A DNA stretch of 64,000 bases from assembly GCF_900109095.1 (NCBI RefSeq), contig NZ_FNYZ01000014.1, forward strand, positions 62,001-126,000, written 5' to 3'. The translations under genes were made by a program, and so were the position numbers. Below are positions 8,341 to 16,816 of this stretch, piece by piece. Under the pieces are notes generated by a model. That model worked only from the letters and a program-made list of their open reading frames with translations, did no database searches and was not told where the DNA came from. Origin of the DNA: Sphingobium sp. AP50. Its GTDB lineage: Bacteria > Pseudomonadota > Alphaproteobacteria > Sphingomonadales > Sphingomonadaceae. The stretch's first letter is position 1, and the number at the start of each line of letters is the position of its first letter.

Positions 8341-10758
8341 TTATCCTTTCCTGGGTGACGCACTCCGTCGGCGATCGTGGAAGAGGGGGAGCCACACCGC
8401 CGGATCGTCGCCGTGGGTCGCTCTGATTTCGTCAAGGAGGCCGACGGTTTCGGTGGTGCCCGACAGCACCGCGAGCTCATCAGGCAGACTGGCGAGATCG
8501 AGTTCGACCACGATGGAATCGTGGCCCTGTTTCACCAGGAAGCGACGGCTTTCCGGGATGAGCTCGTTGCGGATCAGTCGGAATTCGGCTCGCGTGAGCC
8601 CCAGTCCGTCAACATAATCAGCTTCGCGGCCGTTCGGATTGGGCAACAGGATTTTCGTGGCCACCTGCTCAATGATGCTGTGTGAGATATCGGAACGCAG
8701 GGCGTCGGCGGGGCTCTGGGTGCCGAATACGAGGACAGCGTTCTGCTTCCGGTAGGTCTTCAGCCCGTCCTGCGCGAAAGCGCGGAAGGCCTCATCGCCC
8801 AGAGCCTTCCAAAACTCGTCGATGTCGATGACGAGGCGACGGCCGTCGAGGAGCGCGTCGATCCGGTGGAACATGTACATCATGACCGGGGTCCGCACCT
8901 CGGGATTGTCGAGGAAATCCGTCATGTCGAAGCCGATGAAGCGGGCATTGAGGGACAGCTCGTCGCTATCGTTGTCGAACACCCAGCCGAGCGCGCCGCC
9001 GCGCGACCACTTTTCGAGACGAGCGCCAATCCCCTCGGGATCGCGCTGGCCGAGCAGTTGTCGCAGGGCGAGGATGGAACGCTGCTCCGCCGGCAGGCGG
9101 CCCACTGCAGCGATCGCCTCGTCGATCATCTTTTCCTGTGCGACCCCGAGGGTGACGCCGTCAGGTGCCACCAGGTGCCGGATCAGGCGGGAAAGGAAAA
9201 CGACATTGCCCGGTGTGTGTTCGAGGGCGCGCAAGGGTGCGAACCCAGTCGGCATACCGTTTGTCAGAGTTAAGTAGGTGCCGCCCGAAGAGCGGACATA
9301 GATTTCGGCGCCTCGGTCTTTGTCGATGAAGATCTGTTGGGCTCCAGTCTTCTCGAGTTGAGCCATCAGGAAATTCTGGACGACCGTCTTGCCGCCCCCT
9401 GATGGCCCGATAATCAGCGTATGACCAAGATCATTCACGTGGAAGTTGAAGTAGAAGGGAGACAGCGCCGCAGTCTTCATCAGCGCGATCGCTGATCCCC
9501 AATGATTTCCTTCGGCCTTTCCAGCCGGGAAGGTGTGAAAGGGAGAGAGCGCGGCGAAATTTCGCGATGTGATGGCTGCAGGGCGTGCCCGCCAGGCGAA
9601 ATTGCCCGGCAGCTGCGACCAGAATGCGGCTTCGATTGCGGGGCCTTCGCGAGAGGAGACTAGCCCCGCATCGGCAAGCGCCGCCCGCGCGACCGAAAGA
9701 CTGTCGGAAAGGCGCTTCTGGCTTTCGCCAAAGACCGCAAGCGAGAGGTGGTGCTCGCCAAGCACGAAACGGTTGCTCTGGAGATCGTCTGCCGCATCGG
9801 CAAGGTCGAGCGCTTGGCTGGCTGCCGCGTCTTCTGTCGATGCCATCTGGTTCTGACGACGGCGCAGCCGCTCGGACGCGCGCGCCTTTCCCATGAAGGC
9901 GAAGGACTGCGTGAGGACAAACGCGAAATCTTGGGATAGCAAAGCATTGAGCTGCCCCGGGCGCGTCATGGCAGGATATTCCCGAATGCCGAACAGGGCG
10001 CTGAAGCGGCTCTCGTCGTGCGCGCGAATTTCGACCGTCTCGCGCCCGAATATCACACGGTCGCCATAGAGCGCCGATCCCAGATGTCCGCGGACGAGCG
10101 GCACACGAGACGGACGGCCCATCATCACGAGCTCAAGGACCTCGAGAGGTTCGGAGAACATCAGCCCCTCAAAATCATAGAGACCGAGACGTTGAGGCTT
10201 GCACCGTCCAAGCAGCTTCTCAACGTCGCGCGCCTTGTCCTCGAAGCGGCCAATCTCTTCGTCATCTACTTCCTGCCCATCGCGCCGGGCGTTCGAAAGC
10301 CGGCGAAGCAGGACGCCGGTCCGATCGGTCGAGCCCACGGCGGGCCGCAACACGAACGTGAGATATAGCTCGTTGACATAGAGGCGGCGGGCGGTGACCC
10401 GCGCCCGATACTTGGCGTCGAGATCGGCCGCGAAGTCCGAGCGGAAACGACCTTCAGGATAGTCGGTTATCGGCCGCCGCACCACATGGGTCCACAACGC
10501 GAGACGATCATCCGCGATGTTACGGAGCGTGCTGTTCAGCTTCTCATGCCAATCATTGAGGTGGCTCGGATCGGCGGTTTCGAACGCCAGGCCGTCGAGC
10601 CTAAACATCATCATCATGTCGCGGCCGTCGAGAGCGATGATATGCTCGTTGATATGGCGGGCGTAGGGGAGGTAGCGATCGGGATCGGCCTCGTTCTTGA
10701 GGATCCGCCAAGGCGTTTTGGCGGCGTTGACGCTACCGAACAGGGAGGCGCTAGCCAT
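8341..10758 (-). CDS. virB4: Type IV secretion ATPase VirB4
   Basis: VirB4 is the largest ATPase of the secretion system and drives pilus biogenesis. The 805-aa product carries the CagE/TrbE N-terminal domain, Walker A GPSGGGKTVVQNFL near 450 and Walker B RRLVIDIDEFWKALGD near 640. The later QSPADAL and SRRFLVKQGHDSIVVELDL segments are usual in the family. I chose ATG 10758, preceded by GGGGG at about 7 nt, over the TTG at 10764. The start overlaps the virB3 stop by 8 nt. Confidence 0.95.
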   Translation of the reverse strand: MASASLFGSVNAAKTPWRILKNEADPDRYLPYARHINEHIIALDGRDMMMMFRLDGLAFETADPSHLNDWHEKLNSTLRNIADDRLALWTHVVRRPITDYPEGRFRSDFAADLDAKYRARVTARRLYVNELYLTFVLRPAVGSTDRTGVLLRRLSNARRDGQEVDDEEIGRFEDKARDVEKLLGRCKPQRLGLYDFEGLMFSEPLEVLELVMMGRPSRVPLVRGHLGSALYGDRVIFGRETVEIRAHDESRFSALFGIREYPAMTRPGQLNALLSQDFAFVLTQSFAFMGKARASERLRRRQNQMASTEDAAASQALDLADAADDLQSNRFVLGEHHLSLAVFGESQKRLSDSLSVARAALADAGLVSSREGPAIEAAFWSQLPGNFAWRARPAAITSRNFAALSPFHTFPAGKAEGNHWGSAIALMKTAALSPFYFNFHVNDLGHTLIIGPSGGGKTVVQNFLMAQLEKTGAQQIFIDKDRGAEIYVRSSGGTYLTLTNGMPTGFAPLRALEHTPGNVVFLSRLIRHLVAPDGVTLGVAQEKMIDEAIAAVGRLPAEQRSILALRQLLGQRDPEGIGARLEKWSRGGALGWVFDNDSDELSLNARFIGFDMTDFLDNPEVRTPVMMYMFHRIDALLDGRRLVIDIDEFWKALGDEAFRAFAQDGLKTYRKQNAVLVFGTQSPADALRSDISHSIIEQVATKILLPNPNGREADYVDGLGLTRAEFRLIRNELIPESRRFLVKQGHDSIVVELDLASLPDELAVLSGTTETVGLLDEIRATHGDDPAVWLPLFHDRRRSASPRKG

Positions 10759-11086
10759 GTGCAAACCCCCGGCGCTTTGTGCCGCGGACGGGCAGGGGGG
10801 AGTATGAGCTTCCGCCCCACCAGCTGCGGTTGCGACACTTCGCTTTGGTCATCGTCCACAGCCACAGCAGTCGAAATGCGTTGGCGTCATGCCTGACGAT
10901 CAGACGGGCGATTGCCAGAAATGCACCGGCGAGCGCAGCGGCGTAGAGCGGATTGCCGGTGATGATCAGCGTGAGGCAAGAGGCCAACGCAATCGGCAAA
11001 GATGCCTCGATCGGAACGCCAAGCCACATTGTCGGCCTTGTTACCGCGAGGAAGAGGGTCTCTTCCCGAAGCTTTTCGTCTTTCAT
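10751..11086 (-). CDS. virB3: Type IV secretion membrane protein VirB3
   Basis: VirB3 is a short inner-membrane protein that works with VirB4 in pilus assembly. From ATG 11086 the product is 111 aa, opening with EETLFLAVTRPTMWLGVPIEA, the hallmark VirB3 start. It is followed by a long hydrophobic hairpin (about 30-65) and HDANAFRLLWLW. The tail is basic. The longer frame to 11137 adds residues that do not fit the family and would overlap virB2. It lies 10 nt after virB2. Confidence 0.92.
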   Translation of the reverse strand: MKDEKLREETLFLAVTRPTMWLGVPIEASLPIALASCLTLIITGNPLYAAALAGAFLAIARLIVRHDANAFRLLWLWTMTKAKCRNRSWWGGSSYSPLPVRGTKRRGFAHG

Positions 11087-11096
11087 GGCGCCGTAC

Positions 11097-11438
11097 TCAC
11101 GCGCCGCCAGTGATGGTGTCGACGATCCATTGCGCACTGAACACGATGAAGATGCCGACGATGACGGTCACAAGCAGCCCAAGACTGGCACGACCGGTGA
11201 AGAACATGAACCCGACGATGACAACGGCGATCACCGCGACCGTCTTGGCAAAAGTGCCGGTCAACCAGGTCTTGATGTTCTCCGCCATCGACGTGATGCC
11301 GTCCGCCGACTGCGCGTGAGCAGGGTCACTGATCAGCATCGAGACAGATACCAGCAGTGCCATCAGCGCGAGGCTCTTCAAAATCTGACTGGTTCGCGGC
11401 GACAGCCAACCGGGACGGAGGAGGGCCAGTGTTGTCAT
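11097..11438 (-). CDS. virB2: Major conjugative pilin VirB2 (TrbC family)
   Basis: VirB2 is the main pilus subunit. The 113-aa precursor has a long signal segment ending in DPAHAQS (cleavage near 43). A mature pilin follows with two hydrophobic helices (about 62-80 and 85-105) separated by a short polar turn, FFTGRASLG. That is the standard VirB2/TrbC layout. It overlaps virB1 by 4 nt (ATGA). Confidence 0.93.
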   Translation of the reverse strand: MTTLALLRPGWLSPRTSQILKSLALMALLVSVSMLISDPAHAQSADGITSMAENIKTWLTGTFAKTVAVIAVVIVGFMFFTGRASLGLLVTVIVGIFIVFSAQWIVDTITGGA

Positions 11439-12100
11439 TCAGATGGTCCTTTCGAAGTTGCTGTTGATTGCCCCCCGAACACCACCAATCCTGCCGTCTG
11501 CGCCCCTGCTGACGTGTTCCATACTTGTAGATTCTGGGCTGTCGCAGGTCGTGCTTCTGCGGGCACGCTGACCGGCCGGACCGGCGCACGCGCGGTGCTG
11601 GCAGTTGCAGGGGTGCCGGTGAGCGCAGGCACGACAGTCGCCGAAGAGCGATAGACCTTGTCGACATAGCCGTTGCCGAAGCCACGAGACGCATTGCCGG
11701 TATTGTAGATCGACATTGCCATTGCGATGGCAGTTTCGCTGTCCGGGCTGGACCGTGCGACAGCGAGGTAGTTTTCGGTGAGCACCCGAGCCGAGGCTGC
11801 GAGATTACGACAAGGATCGAATGCGTCCTCGACCGACAGACCGAGGCGGCGCAGATTGGAGCTGTTGATCTGTCCTAGGCCAAGATCGATGTTGAAGCCT
11901 CGGGCGATGAGCCGCCGAGCGGCGATCGCCGCAGTGGCTGCGTCCTGAGCTCTCGGTGCGGTCACCCCTTTGGTGTTGATACCGATAGCATAAGGGTCGA
12001 AATGGCTCTCCGCGTGGACGAGCGATATGAGCGTCTCCGGCGCCACGCTGGGGCCGCACTGGCGCGCGAGGGTTGCAACGGCGGCGAGCTCGAGGATCAT
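11435..12100 (-). CDS. virB1: Lytic transglycosylase VirB1
   Basis: VirB1 cleaves peptidoglycan to make room for the secretion apparatus. The 221-aa product has an SLT domain with LISLVHAESHFDPYAIGIN (catalytic Glu in HAES), NIDLGLGQINSSNLRRLGL, and DPCRNLAASARVLTENY. The last third is proline/alanine-rich, as in many VirB1 proteins. No clear N-terminal signal peptide is visible, so export may use an uncleaved or unusual leader. It overlaps its neighbours by 4 nt on each side. Confidence 0.92.
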   Translation of the reverse strand: MILELAAVATLARQCGPSVAPETLISLVHAESHFDPYAIGINTKGVTAPRAQDAATAAIAARRLIARGFNIDLGLGQINSSNLRRLGLSVEDAFDPCRNLAASARVLTENYLAVARSSPDSETAIAMAMSIYNTGNASRGFGNGYVDKVYRSSATVVPALTGTPATASTARAPVRPVSVPAEARPATAQNLQVWNTSAGAQTAGLVVFGGQSTATSKGPSE

Positions 12101-12450
12101 CGTGGGACCGTTCGAGCGGCGGAGGGGGAGTTCTGTTCGATGTTCGCCAGAGAAAGCGTTTCACGTCGGCCGTCGCGATAGGTCAGCTCGACCGACCGGC
12201 GGGCAGGCGACTTGAGGTTGCGCACAACGCTTTTGACAACACCGCCCTCGCTGCACTTTGGAAACGAGGCTCCGCGTGCGAGCATTCGCCACAATTCGCT
12301 GATGGGCGGCACGCACTCGCGGTACTGTGTCGGTCCGCCCGGGTTGGACAGGCAGATGATCACCTGGCAGCTCAGGGTGCTGGCGTGTGCGGGCACGCTT
12401 GGGACAGCGGACGCGATGAGCGCCGCGCCGCCGACTATGAAGCTACGCAT
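12097..12450 (-). CDS. TrbM-like periplasmic conjugation protein
   Basis: This is the first gene of the T4SS operon. The 117-aa product has a signal peptide (cleavage after VPAHA, residue 22). It then has a cysteine-rich segment, CQVIICLSNPGGPTQYRECVPPI, followed by FPKC. This layout resembles TrbM/KikA-family proteins, which have 'CEVLLCL...C.P' after the signal peptide. The C-terminal half (SVELTYRDGRRETLSL) is beta-like. A strong GGGAGG ribosome site precedes the ATG. The exact function of TrbM proteins in mating is unclear; the family call is moderate. Confidence 0.6.
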   Translation of the reverse strand: MRSFIVGGAALIASAVPSVPAHASTLSCQVIICLSNPGGPTQYRECVPPISELWRMLARGASFPKCSEGGVVKSVVRNLKSPARRSVELTYRDGRRETLSLANIEQNSPSAARTVPR

Positions 12451-12463
12451 CGTTACCTCCCTC

Positions 12464-12498
12464 CCGCACAGTTGTGCGGCGTAAGGGCACTCGCGAGT
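12464..12498. promoter_or_regulatory. Two dyads in the leader of the T4SS operon
   Basis: A perfect inverted repeat, CCGCACA-GT-TGTGCGG (12464-12479), begins 14 bp before the first T4SS start codon. A 10-bp palindrome, ACTCGCGAGT (12489-12498), lies just beyond it. They could be operators or 5'-leader structures controlling transfer-gene expression. No regulator can be assigned from sequence alone. Confidence 0.45.
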
Positions 12499-12645
12499 GA
12501 CCGTGTCGGTTCGGATGCCTAGAGAGCCTGACGAGGGCTAGATCAACAATCCCCCCACCGAGGGGGAGGCAAACAAAAAATGCCTGCCGGAACCCTTCAT
12601 CGATGGTGTAAATTGCTGTTGTTCTGTGCCGAGTGCCCGCAACGA

Positions 12646-12665
12646 CTGTCTGCTCTTGCAGACAG
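12646..12665. promoter_or_regulatory. lux/tra-box-like dyad between luxR and the T4SS operon
   Basis: The 20-bp dyad CTGTCTGC-TCTT-GCAGACAG has perfect 8-bp arms and contains the CTG-N10-CAG core seen in lux boxes. It lies about 30 bp past the luxR-type stop codon and 196 bp upstream of the first T4SS gene. It could be a binding site for that regulator or a transcription terminator for luxR, though it lacks a T-run. A second small hairpin, TCATCCA-ATG-TGGATGA, sits at 12677-12693. Confidence 0.45.
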
Positions 12666-12694
12666 ACTTTCGTTTATCATCCAATGTGGATGAA

Positions 12695-13486
12695 TTAAAT
12701 CAGATTATCGATGTCGAGATTTCCATCGCGAACGGCACGCAGCACCATTTGCGTTCGTCGCCGAACGCCGTAACGCTTACGCGCGCCTTCGATATACTCG
12801 TGAACGGTATCTTTGCTGAGACCAAGGATCTGGCCGATCTCCCAATCGCTCTTGCCTTGGGCGACGAGCTGCAAGCAATCGATCTGGCGTGGACTGAGCG
12901 CAATCGGTGGATCGGGCTGCACCTTGTCGCCGTGCAGTTCACGGGCGCGGTCGAAGGCGATCGAGCCGAGAAGACGAGCGGCGAGCGCCTGTTCCTGGGT
13001 AATCTCTTCATCGCTTCGCTGAACCACAGTGAAGATGCCATCTGGCTCGTCGGGCATACGTACCGGCAGGCTGTAGCCTTGGTTCAGGCCATATTGCCGA
13101 CCGCGCTCGAGGATGGCTGTATGTCGATCGGTCACGGTAATGATGTCGCGCAGCTGACTCCATGTAAAACCGCCGAAGGAACGCTTGGAGGCGGCCTGCA
13201 CGGGACCGTCGAGAAACATGCCGCTCTCTATCAGCTCGTCACGCCAGACACTCGGATAGGTCGTGAGCTTGATGCCGGCCTGATCGGTCTTGGAAAAGTC
13301 CACATGGTGAAGGAGGCCGAACCACCTGAAGCCGAAACCGCGGATTGCAGCATCGATCAGCGAAGTCAGATCGCCAAGGGACTGACACATCTTCGAGTGA
13401 TTTTCGAAGGCGGCAATCTCCCCAAGGAAGCCTCTGTCCATCAACCGGTCCATAATCTGCCGATTATCGGCGCCCGATTTCGGCAT
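12695..13486 (-). CDS. Orphan LuxR-type transcriptional regulator
   Basis: The 263-aa product has an N-terminal autoinducer-binding-like domain (about 20-180; FRWFGLLHH, TTYPSVWRDELIES, FTWSQL) and a C-terminal LuxR HTH (LSPRQIDCLQLVAQGKSDWEIG, LGLSKDTVHEYIEGARKRYGV). The usual Asp-Pro pair that holds acyl-homoserine lactone is replaced by LDGPV, and the second tyrosine of the pocket is not obvious. Ligand binding may therefore be altered. No luxI-type synthase is nearby. GGAGGG precedes the start. By position it is a likely regulator of the adjacent transfer operon, as TraR is in rhizobial plasmids; this is inference. Confidence 0.82.
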   Translation of the reverse strand: MPKSGADNRQIMDRLMDRGFLGEIAAFENHSKMCQSLGDLTSLIDAAIRGFGFRWFGLLHHVDFSKTDQAGIKLTTYPSVWRDELIESGMFLDGPVQAASKRSFGGFTWSQLRDIITVTDRHTAILERGRQYGLNQGYSLPVRMPDEPDGIFTVVQRSDEEITQEQALAARLLGSIAFDRARELHGDKVQPDPPIALSPRQIDCLQLVAQGKSDWEIGQILGLSKDTVHEYIEGARKRYGVRRRTQMVLRAVRDGNLDIDNLI

Positions 13487-13589
13487 CGTCCACCCTCCTT
13501 CGGAGCAAATAGCGATAAATGTTGATGTTAATGCGATGAACGGAGCCGCCGTTTATCGGGTTCCGGTCCAATCATATCGAAAACAGCCG

Positions 13590-13625
13590 CCAGCGACACT
13601 TTACCTTCGGGCAAAGTGTCGCTGG
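13590..13625. repeat. Long perfect inverted repeat with UUCG loop
   Basis: CCAGCGACACTTT (13590-13602) pairs exactly with AAAGTGTCGCTGG (13613-13625). The 10-nt loop itself can close as CC-TTCG-GG. As RNA this is an extremely stable UUCG-capped hairpin; as DNA it is a 13-bp-arm dyad. It lies between the divergent luxR-type and winged-helix-like genes. No T-run follows on either strand, so it is not a standard terminator. Confidence 0.8.
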
Positions 13626-13695
13626 TGACAAACAGCATGGTGACGAGAAAAGGGGATTCACATTGGACTTGGTATGTGCTTGATTCATTCACGTC

Positions 13696-14271
13696 ATGTT
13701 TCACGGTCCGATCGATGCAGAATTTGGCGATGTGCTCGACATGCCCTCCTTGTTGGAGGTGCTGGCACAATTCTCGTCGCGTCCGCGCTATGCGTTCATG
13801 GTGCTCAATCTGATCGCACAAGTAGCTAAGGCTGACGGAAGCGCAGGTCCGACCATCATTGCAGACGGAGCGAGCGTAAACTTGCGAGATTGGCTTTGCG
13901 ACGCGCTCACGCCGATGGGACAGCGAGATCCGCGCCGTATTGCTCTCCAGAACAAGGTGCATGCTGAGCTGAAAAATCTCGGCCAGCTGCCCAAGGTAGA
14001 GGACGAGGCTCGCTCGGTCGTGGACGACGAGGTGCGCTCGCGCTTGCGGTCATCAGGGAAGACCAACGTAAGCCGGGCGGTTTCCGAGTTGGTGAAGGCG
14101 GGTCTGCTCAAGCGTCATTATCAGGGCTATCGCGTCGATCATCACAATCGCGGAGCAAAGCGTCACGCGGTTTATACGCTCGCCGAGGCAGCGCGTGGGC
14201 TCATGCGGACACCGCCCCGGCGGCCGACACCGGTTGCCCGCGCAGCGCAAGGTGAGCTTCTATTCGGCTAG
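13696..14271 (+). CDS. Uncharacterised protein with winged-helix-like C-terminal half
   Basis: I do not recognise a named family. The 191-aa product has an N-terminal helical part (LLEVLAQFSSRPRYAFMVLNLIAQVAKAD). It is followed by a segment KTNVSRAVSELVKAGLLKRHYQGYRVDHHN and AVYTLAEAARGLM that looks like a winged helix, with recognition helix, wing and third helix. A DNA-binding role, perhaps in plasmid regulation, is possible. It lies next to the long inverted repeat at 13590-13625 and opposite luxR. No good ribosome site precedes ATG 13696; ATG 13741 is an alternative start. Confidence 0.6.
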   Translation: MFHGPIDAEFGDVLDMPSLLEVLAQFSSRPRYAFMVLNLIAQVAKADGSAGPTIIADGASVNLRDWLCDALTPMGQRDPRRIALQNKVHAELKNLGQLPKVEDEARSVVDDEVRSRLRSSGKTNVSRAVSELVKAGLLKRHYQGYRVDHHNRGAKRHAVYTLAEAARGLMRTPPRRPTPVARAAQGELLFG

Positions 14272-14364
14272 GGGCTGGCTTGCAGTGCCGACGCTACCTG
14301 CACTTGAGTAGGGCAAAATGCGCACGCGGCCGCGGAGTGCGCGCAGCAATCTGAGGTATAAGGT

Positions 14365-14757
14365 CTAATCTGTGCGCGAGGCAGGCCGCTGTTTCGCGTC
14401 GTCCGCCTTCTTGTCACCTGTTGCAGCGAGCACCCCGATCACGCCACCTTTGATATAGGGTAACGCTGTCAGAGTGATGACTAAAACGAGGGTCATCAGA
14501 ATGCTCATCGACGCCCACAGGGGAGCGGACCAAACCCACGGGATCGCCAAAGAGGGGGCAATCACGAGATGGCCGACCAGCAGGATCGTAAAATAGGACG
14601 CGATATCGTCGACGCGGTGCTGTCCATTGTCCGCGCCGCACACTGGGCACCTTGGCTGGACCGTAAGGTAACCGCTGAACAAGGTCGGGGAGTCGCAATG
14701 CGGGCAATGGCGCCGCAGGCCGCGCTTCAAACCCTCGCTGATCGTGATCTGGTCCAT
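14365..14757 (-). CDS. DUF983 family membrane protein
   Basis: The product (130 aa from ATG 14757) has an N-terminal zinc-ribbon-like pair, CPHC and CPVC, separated by about 17 residues. Two hydrophobic helices follow (about 55-78 and 82-105) and a charged tail. This is the normal DUF983 plan; the family has no defined function but is often found near cytochrome oxidase genes. The start at 14757 is preferred because the longer frame to 14817 would swallow the CATAC-N4-GTATG dyad. GAGGA touches this ATG directly, so the start is not firmly set. Confidence 0.75.
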   Translation of the reverse strand: MDQITISEGLKRGLRRHCPHCDSPTLFSGYLTVQPRCPVCGADNGQHRVDDIASYFTILLVGHLVIAPSLAIPWVWSAPLWASMSILMTLVLVITLTALPYIKGGVIGVLAATGDKKADDAKQRPASRTD

Positions 14758-14793
14758 TCCTCGGGTATGCGCGAGCAGTGATTGGATCGCTAT

Positions 14794-14807
14794 CATACGG
14801 ACGTATG
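14794..14807. promoter_or_regulatory. CATAC-N4-GTATG dyad, perfect copy (DUF983 promoter)
   Basis: CATAC-GGAC-GTATG is a perfect inverted repeat 36 bp upstream of the DUF983 start codon. An extra half-site, CATAC, lies at 14815-14819. It belongs to a set of similar dyads in front of genes throughout the window. Confidence 0.65.
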
Positions 14808-15059
14808 CGTCCATCATACGTCTGAGGCAAGTGGCAGCCGCCGTACAAATGTCTTGGGAAAGTACTTTTGGAAATACAGATTAATATTAGCGGAACACAG
14901 TTTCAATTTAACATAACATATATTATCAAACTTCGACAATCAGTCTTCAAAGCTAGCATTTCAGCTTCCGACTATTGATTACTATCATACTTTTTGTTGC
15001 GTGTTAAGCGCAGCAGACTTTTGCGAAACCGAATTGACCTGCTAGCGGTTTGAAGCGTC

Positions 15060-15689
15060 ATGAAACATATGTCGATTATTTCGCCTGCAGCTATTGCGCT
15101 TGGCCTTAGCGCTGCCGCCTGTTCGGGTGGTTCGGATGGCCAGTCTGCTGACACGACGGAGGCGAACGCTCAGGTCGATGCGGCAGCGCCCACAACCATT
15201 GGGACCTCCGCACCATTGAACTCGCTCACACCTGGGGAAGCATCTGCGCCTGACCTGTCCAAGGCGATTGGGCTGGAGGGACTTGCCGATCTTCGGATCG
15301 GAAAACCTCTCCCAGTTGGCGGATCCTGGACCGAGCGAGGAGCTCAAACTGGCGCCGAATGTCGCACAGTCAGTTCTCCGGACTATCCGGGTGTCTATGG
15401 TTTGGTAACGAAGGGTACAGTCCGGCGGATCACGGTGGGGCAGAACTCAGATGTGAAGCTTGTTGAGGGCGTCGGGATCGGCTCAACCGAGGACGAGGTC
15501 CAAAAATGGTTCGCAGGCTTCCGCAGTGAACCGCACAAATACGAAGACTCGCCGGCCAAGTATCTAACAGCGCCGAACGCTGCCAGCGGTGATCCAGCGG
15601 TTCGTTTTGAGATCGGAAAAGATCGCAAGGTAAAGTTGATTCATGTCGGCATGATGCCTGAACTCGGCTATGCGGAGGGCTGCTCCTAA
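15060..15689 (+). CDS. Putative secreted lipoprotein of unknown function
   Basis: The 209-aa product has a lipoprotein signal (ALGLSAAAC, Cys at 21). A low-complexity Ser/Thr/Ala linker (22-60) follows, then a folded domain with two cysteines (EC near 100, GCS at the end). The segment IGLEGLADLRIGKPLPVGGSW, together with VGIGSTEDEVQKWF, resembles small extracytoplasmic proteins with a repeated 'IG.t..ev...f' motif. I cannot name the function. It stands alone, with AT-rich DNA upstream that includes a CATAC half-site at 14986. Confidence 0.7.
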   Translation: MKHMSIISPAAIALGLSAAACSGGSDGQSADTTEANAQVDAAAPTTIGTSAPLNSLTPGEASAPDLSKAIGLEGLADLRIGKPLPVGGSWTERGAQTGAECRTVSSPDYPGVYGLVTKGTVRRITVGQNSDVKLVEGVGIGSTEDEVQKWFAGFRSEPHKYEDSPAKYLTAPNAASGDPAVRFEIGKDRKVKLIHVGMMPELGYAEGCS

Positions 15690-16226
15690 CGAGTGATCCA
15701 ATCGGATCCGGCCGTCGGTTGATCAGAAGACCGGTTCCTCACGGATCGCCCGCGAAATAGGCCTACTCGCGAGCTAAGCTCTTAGCGAGGAGCCAGTCTC
15801 TAGCAGTCGCGCTCAGCGCGTTCCGAGATCCGTTTCGTTTGCATCGAAGCGCCCGAAATTCGGCGTGCACCGGTCCGTGTCCGGCTCAGGGGGCTGCTTG
15901 AGCGCCAGACGGTCGATTTGGCAGAAATCCGCCGAAGGACCTTACCATTAGCCATTAGCCCACCGACACAACATTACGCCTCAGCGTGTTCGAAACCCGG
16001 GTTTTTCTCTGCCGCCAAAAGCTGCCTCACCCTACACTTCAGCGGCGGCACCCAATGGGTGTCTCTAGCATGATGCCATCAGGGGCAAATCGACCAAGGC
16101 CTAGGGATCGGCCCTGTTCGAAACCAGGGTGATGATCAGGTCGTGGTATAGCATAGGAACCGCCTCGTAATGGGGAAGCGCCGGGAGGTTCACCGGCGAA
16201 CCGGTGCGCGTCCGGCGAGTTCACGC
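15690..16226. other. Intergenic region without a supported gene
   Basis: I see no convincing coding frame or RNA gene here. It holds a near-identical 16-bp direct repeat, TGTTCGAAACC(C/A)GGGT, at 15987-16002 and 16115-16130. There is also an imperfect hairpin around 15768-15795 with no T-run. Confidence 0.5.
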
Positions 16227-16598
16227 CTAGTGCCGCGTCGCCGCGCGCACGCTTTCATTAAGTAGCTCAAGATGCTCGGGCGTATAACCGGCTTCCTCGA
16301 ACTGCTCGACCTCGTCGGCAGTCAATCTGTCAGGCGCATGCCACACGAGAACGGACATCCGCCGAAGCGCTTCGAGATGATCGTCGGCGAGACGATTGCT
16401 GAGCCGGCGGCCGAAAATCACCGCCATCGCCTGCCCCATGCGGGTCGGCGTCTCGAGTGTGTCGAGGTTGTCGCGGCGTGCAAGTGCAACCACAGCCCAT
16501 TCGAGCGGGCTGAGGCGCGCTGTAGAAGTCGACGCAATGCTCTCGAGCTGTTGGTCGGGGTGCGGCGCTGAGAATTCGTTGAAGGACATGAAGGCCAT
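16227..16598 (-). CDS. Conserved small protein of unknown function
   Basis: The 123-aa product starts at ATG 16598, with AGGAG 8 nt upstream; the longer frame to 16862 lacks such a site. It opens FNEFSAPHPDQQLESIASTSTARLSPLEWAVVALARRD and continues as a mostly helical, charged protein ending in ESVRAATRH. The phrase 'LSPLEWAVVALARRD' and the style resemble short conserved proteins of sphingomonads, but I cannot name a family. It has no signal peptide and no membrane segment, and is probably cytoplasmic. Confidence 0.65.
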   Translation of the reverse strand: MAFMSFNEFSAPHPDQQLESIASTSTARLSPLEWAVVALARRDNLDTLETPTRMGQAMAVIFGRRLSNRLADDHLEALRRMSVLVWHAPDRLTADEVEQFEEAGYTPEHLELLNESVRAATRH

Positions 16599-16816
16599 GA
16601 TCGATCTCCTGGGGAGAAGCTGAACTGTGAGAGAATATTGATCCTCTCGTCCTGGTCGTGAAATCACCCGCGGGATCGGCGTGATGAGACCTAAGTATGA
16701 GCTCGACAGCTTCCCTGCCTTTTTCGGCCAAACGGCCAGACTGATGGATAGATGTCGAGCGTCACGCACCGGCGAACGGCCGGATGGAACGACCGCCCGC
16801 CGCGCATGGACCCACA

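Noticed and set aside
13528..13962. 144-codon minus frame overlapping the winged-helix-like gene
   Set aside because: It is antisense to the better-supported plus gene and includes the long inverted repeat; no family motif is visible.
15960..16130. Possible tRNA gene (TTCGAAA motifs)
   Set aside because: The flanking bases do not form a T-stem of proper length and there is no acceptor or anticodon stem.
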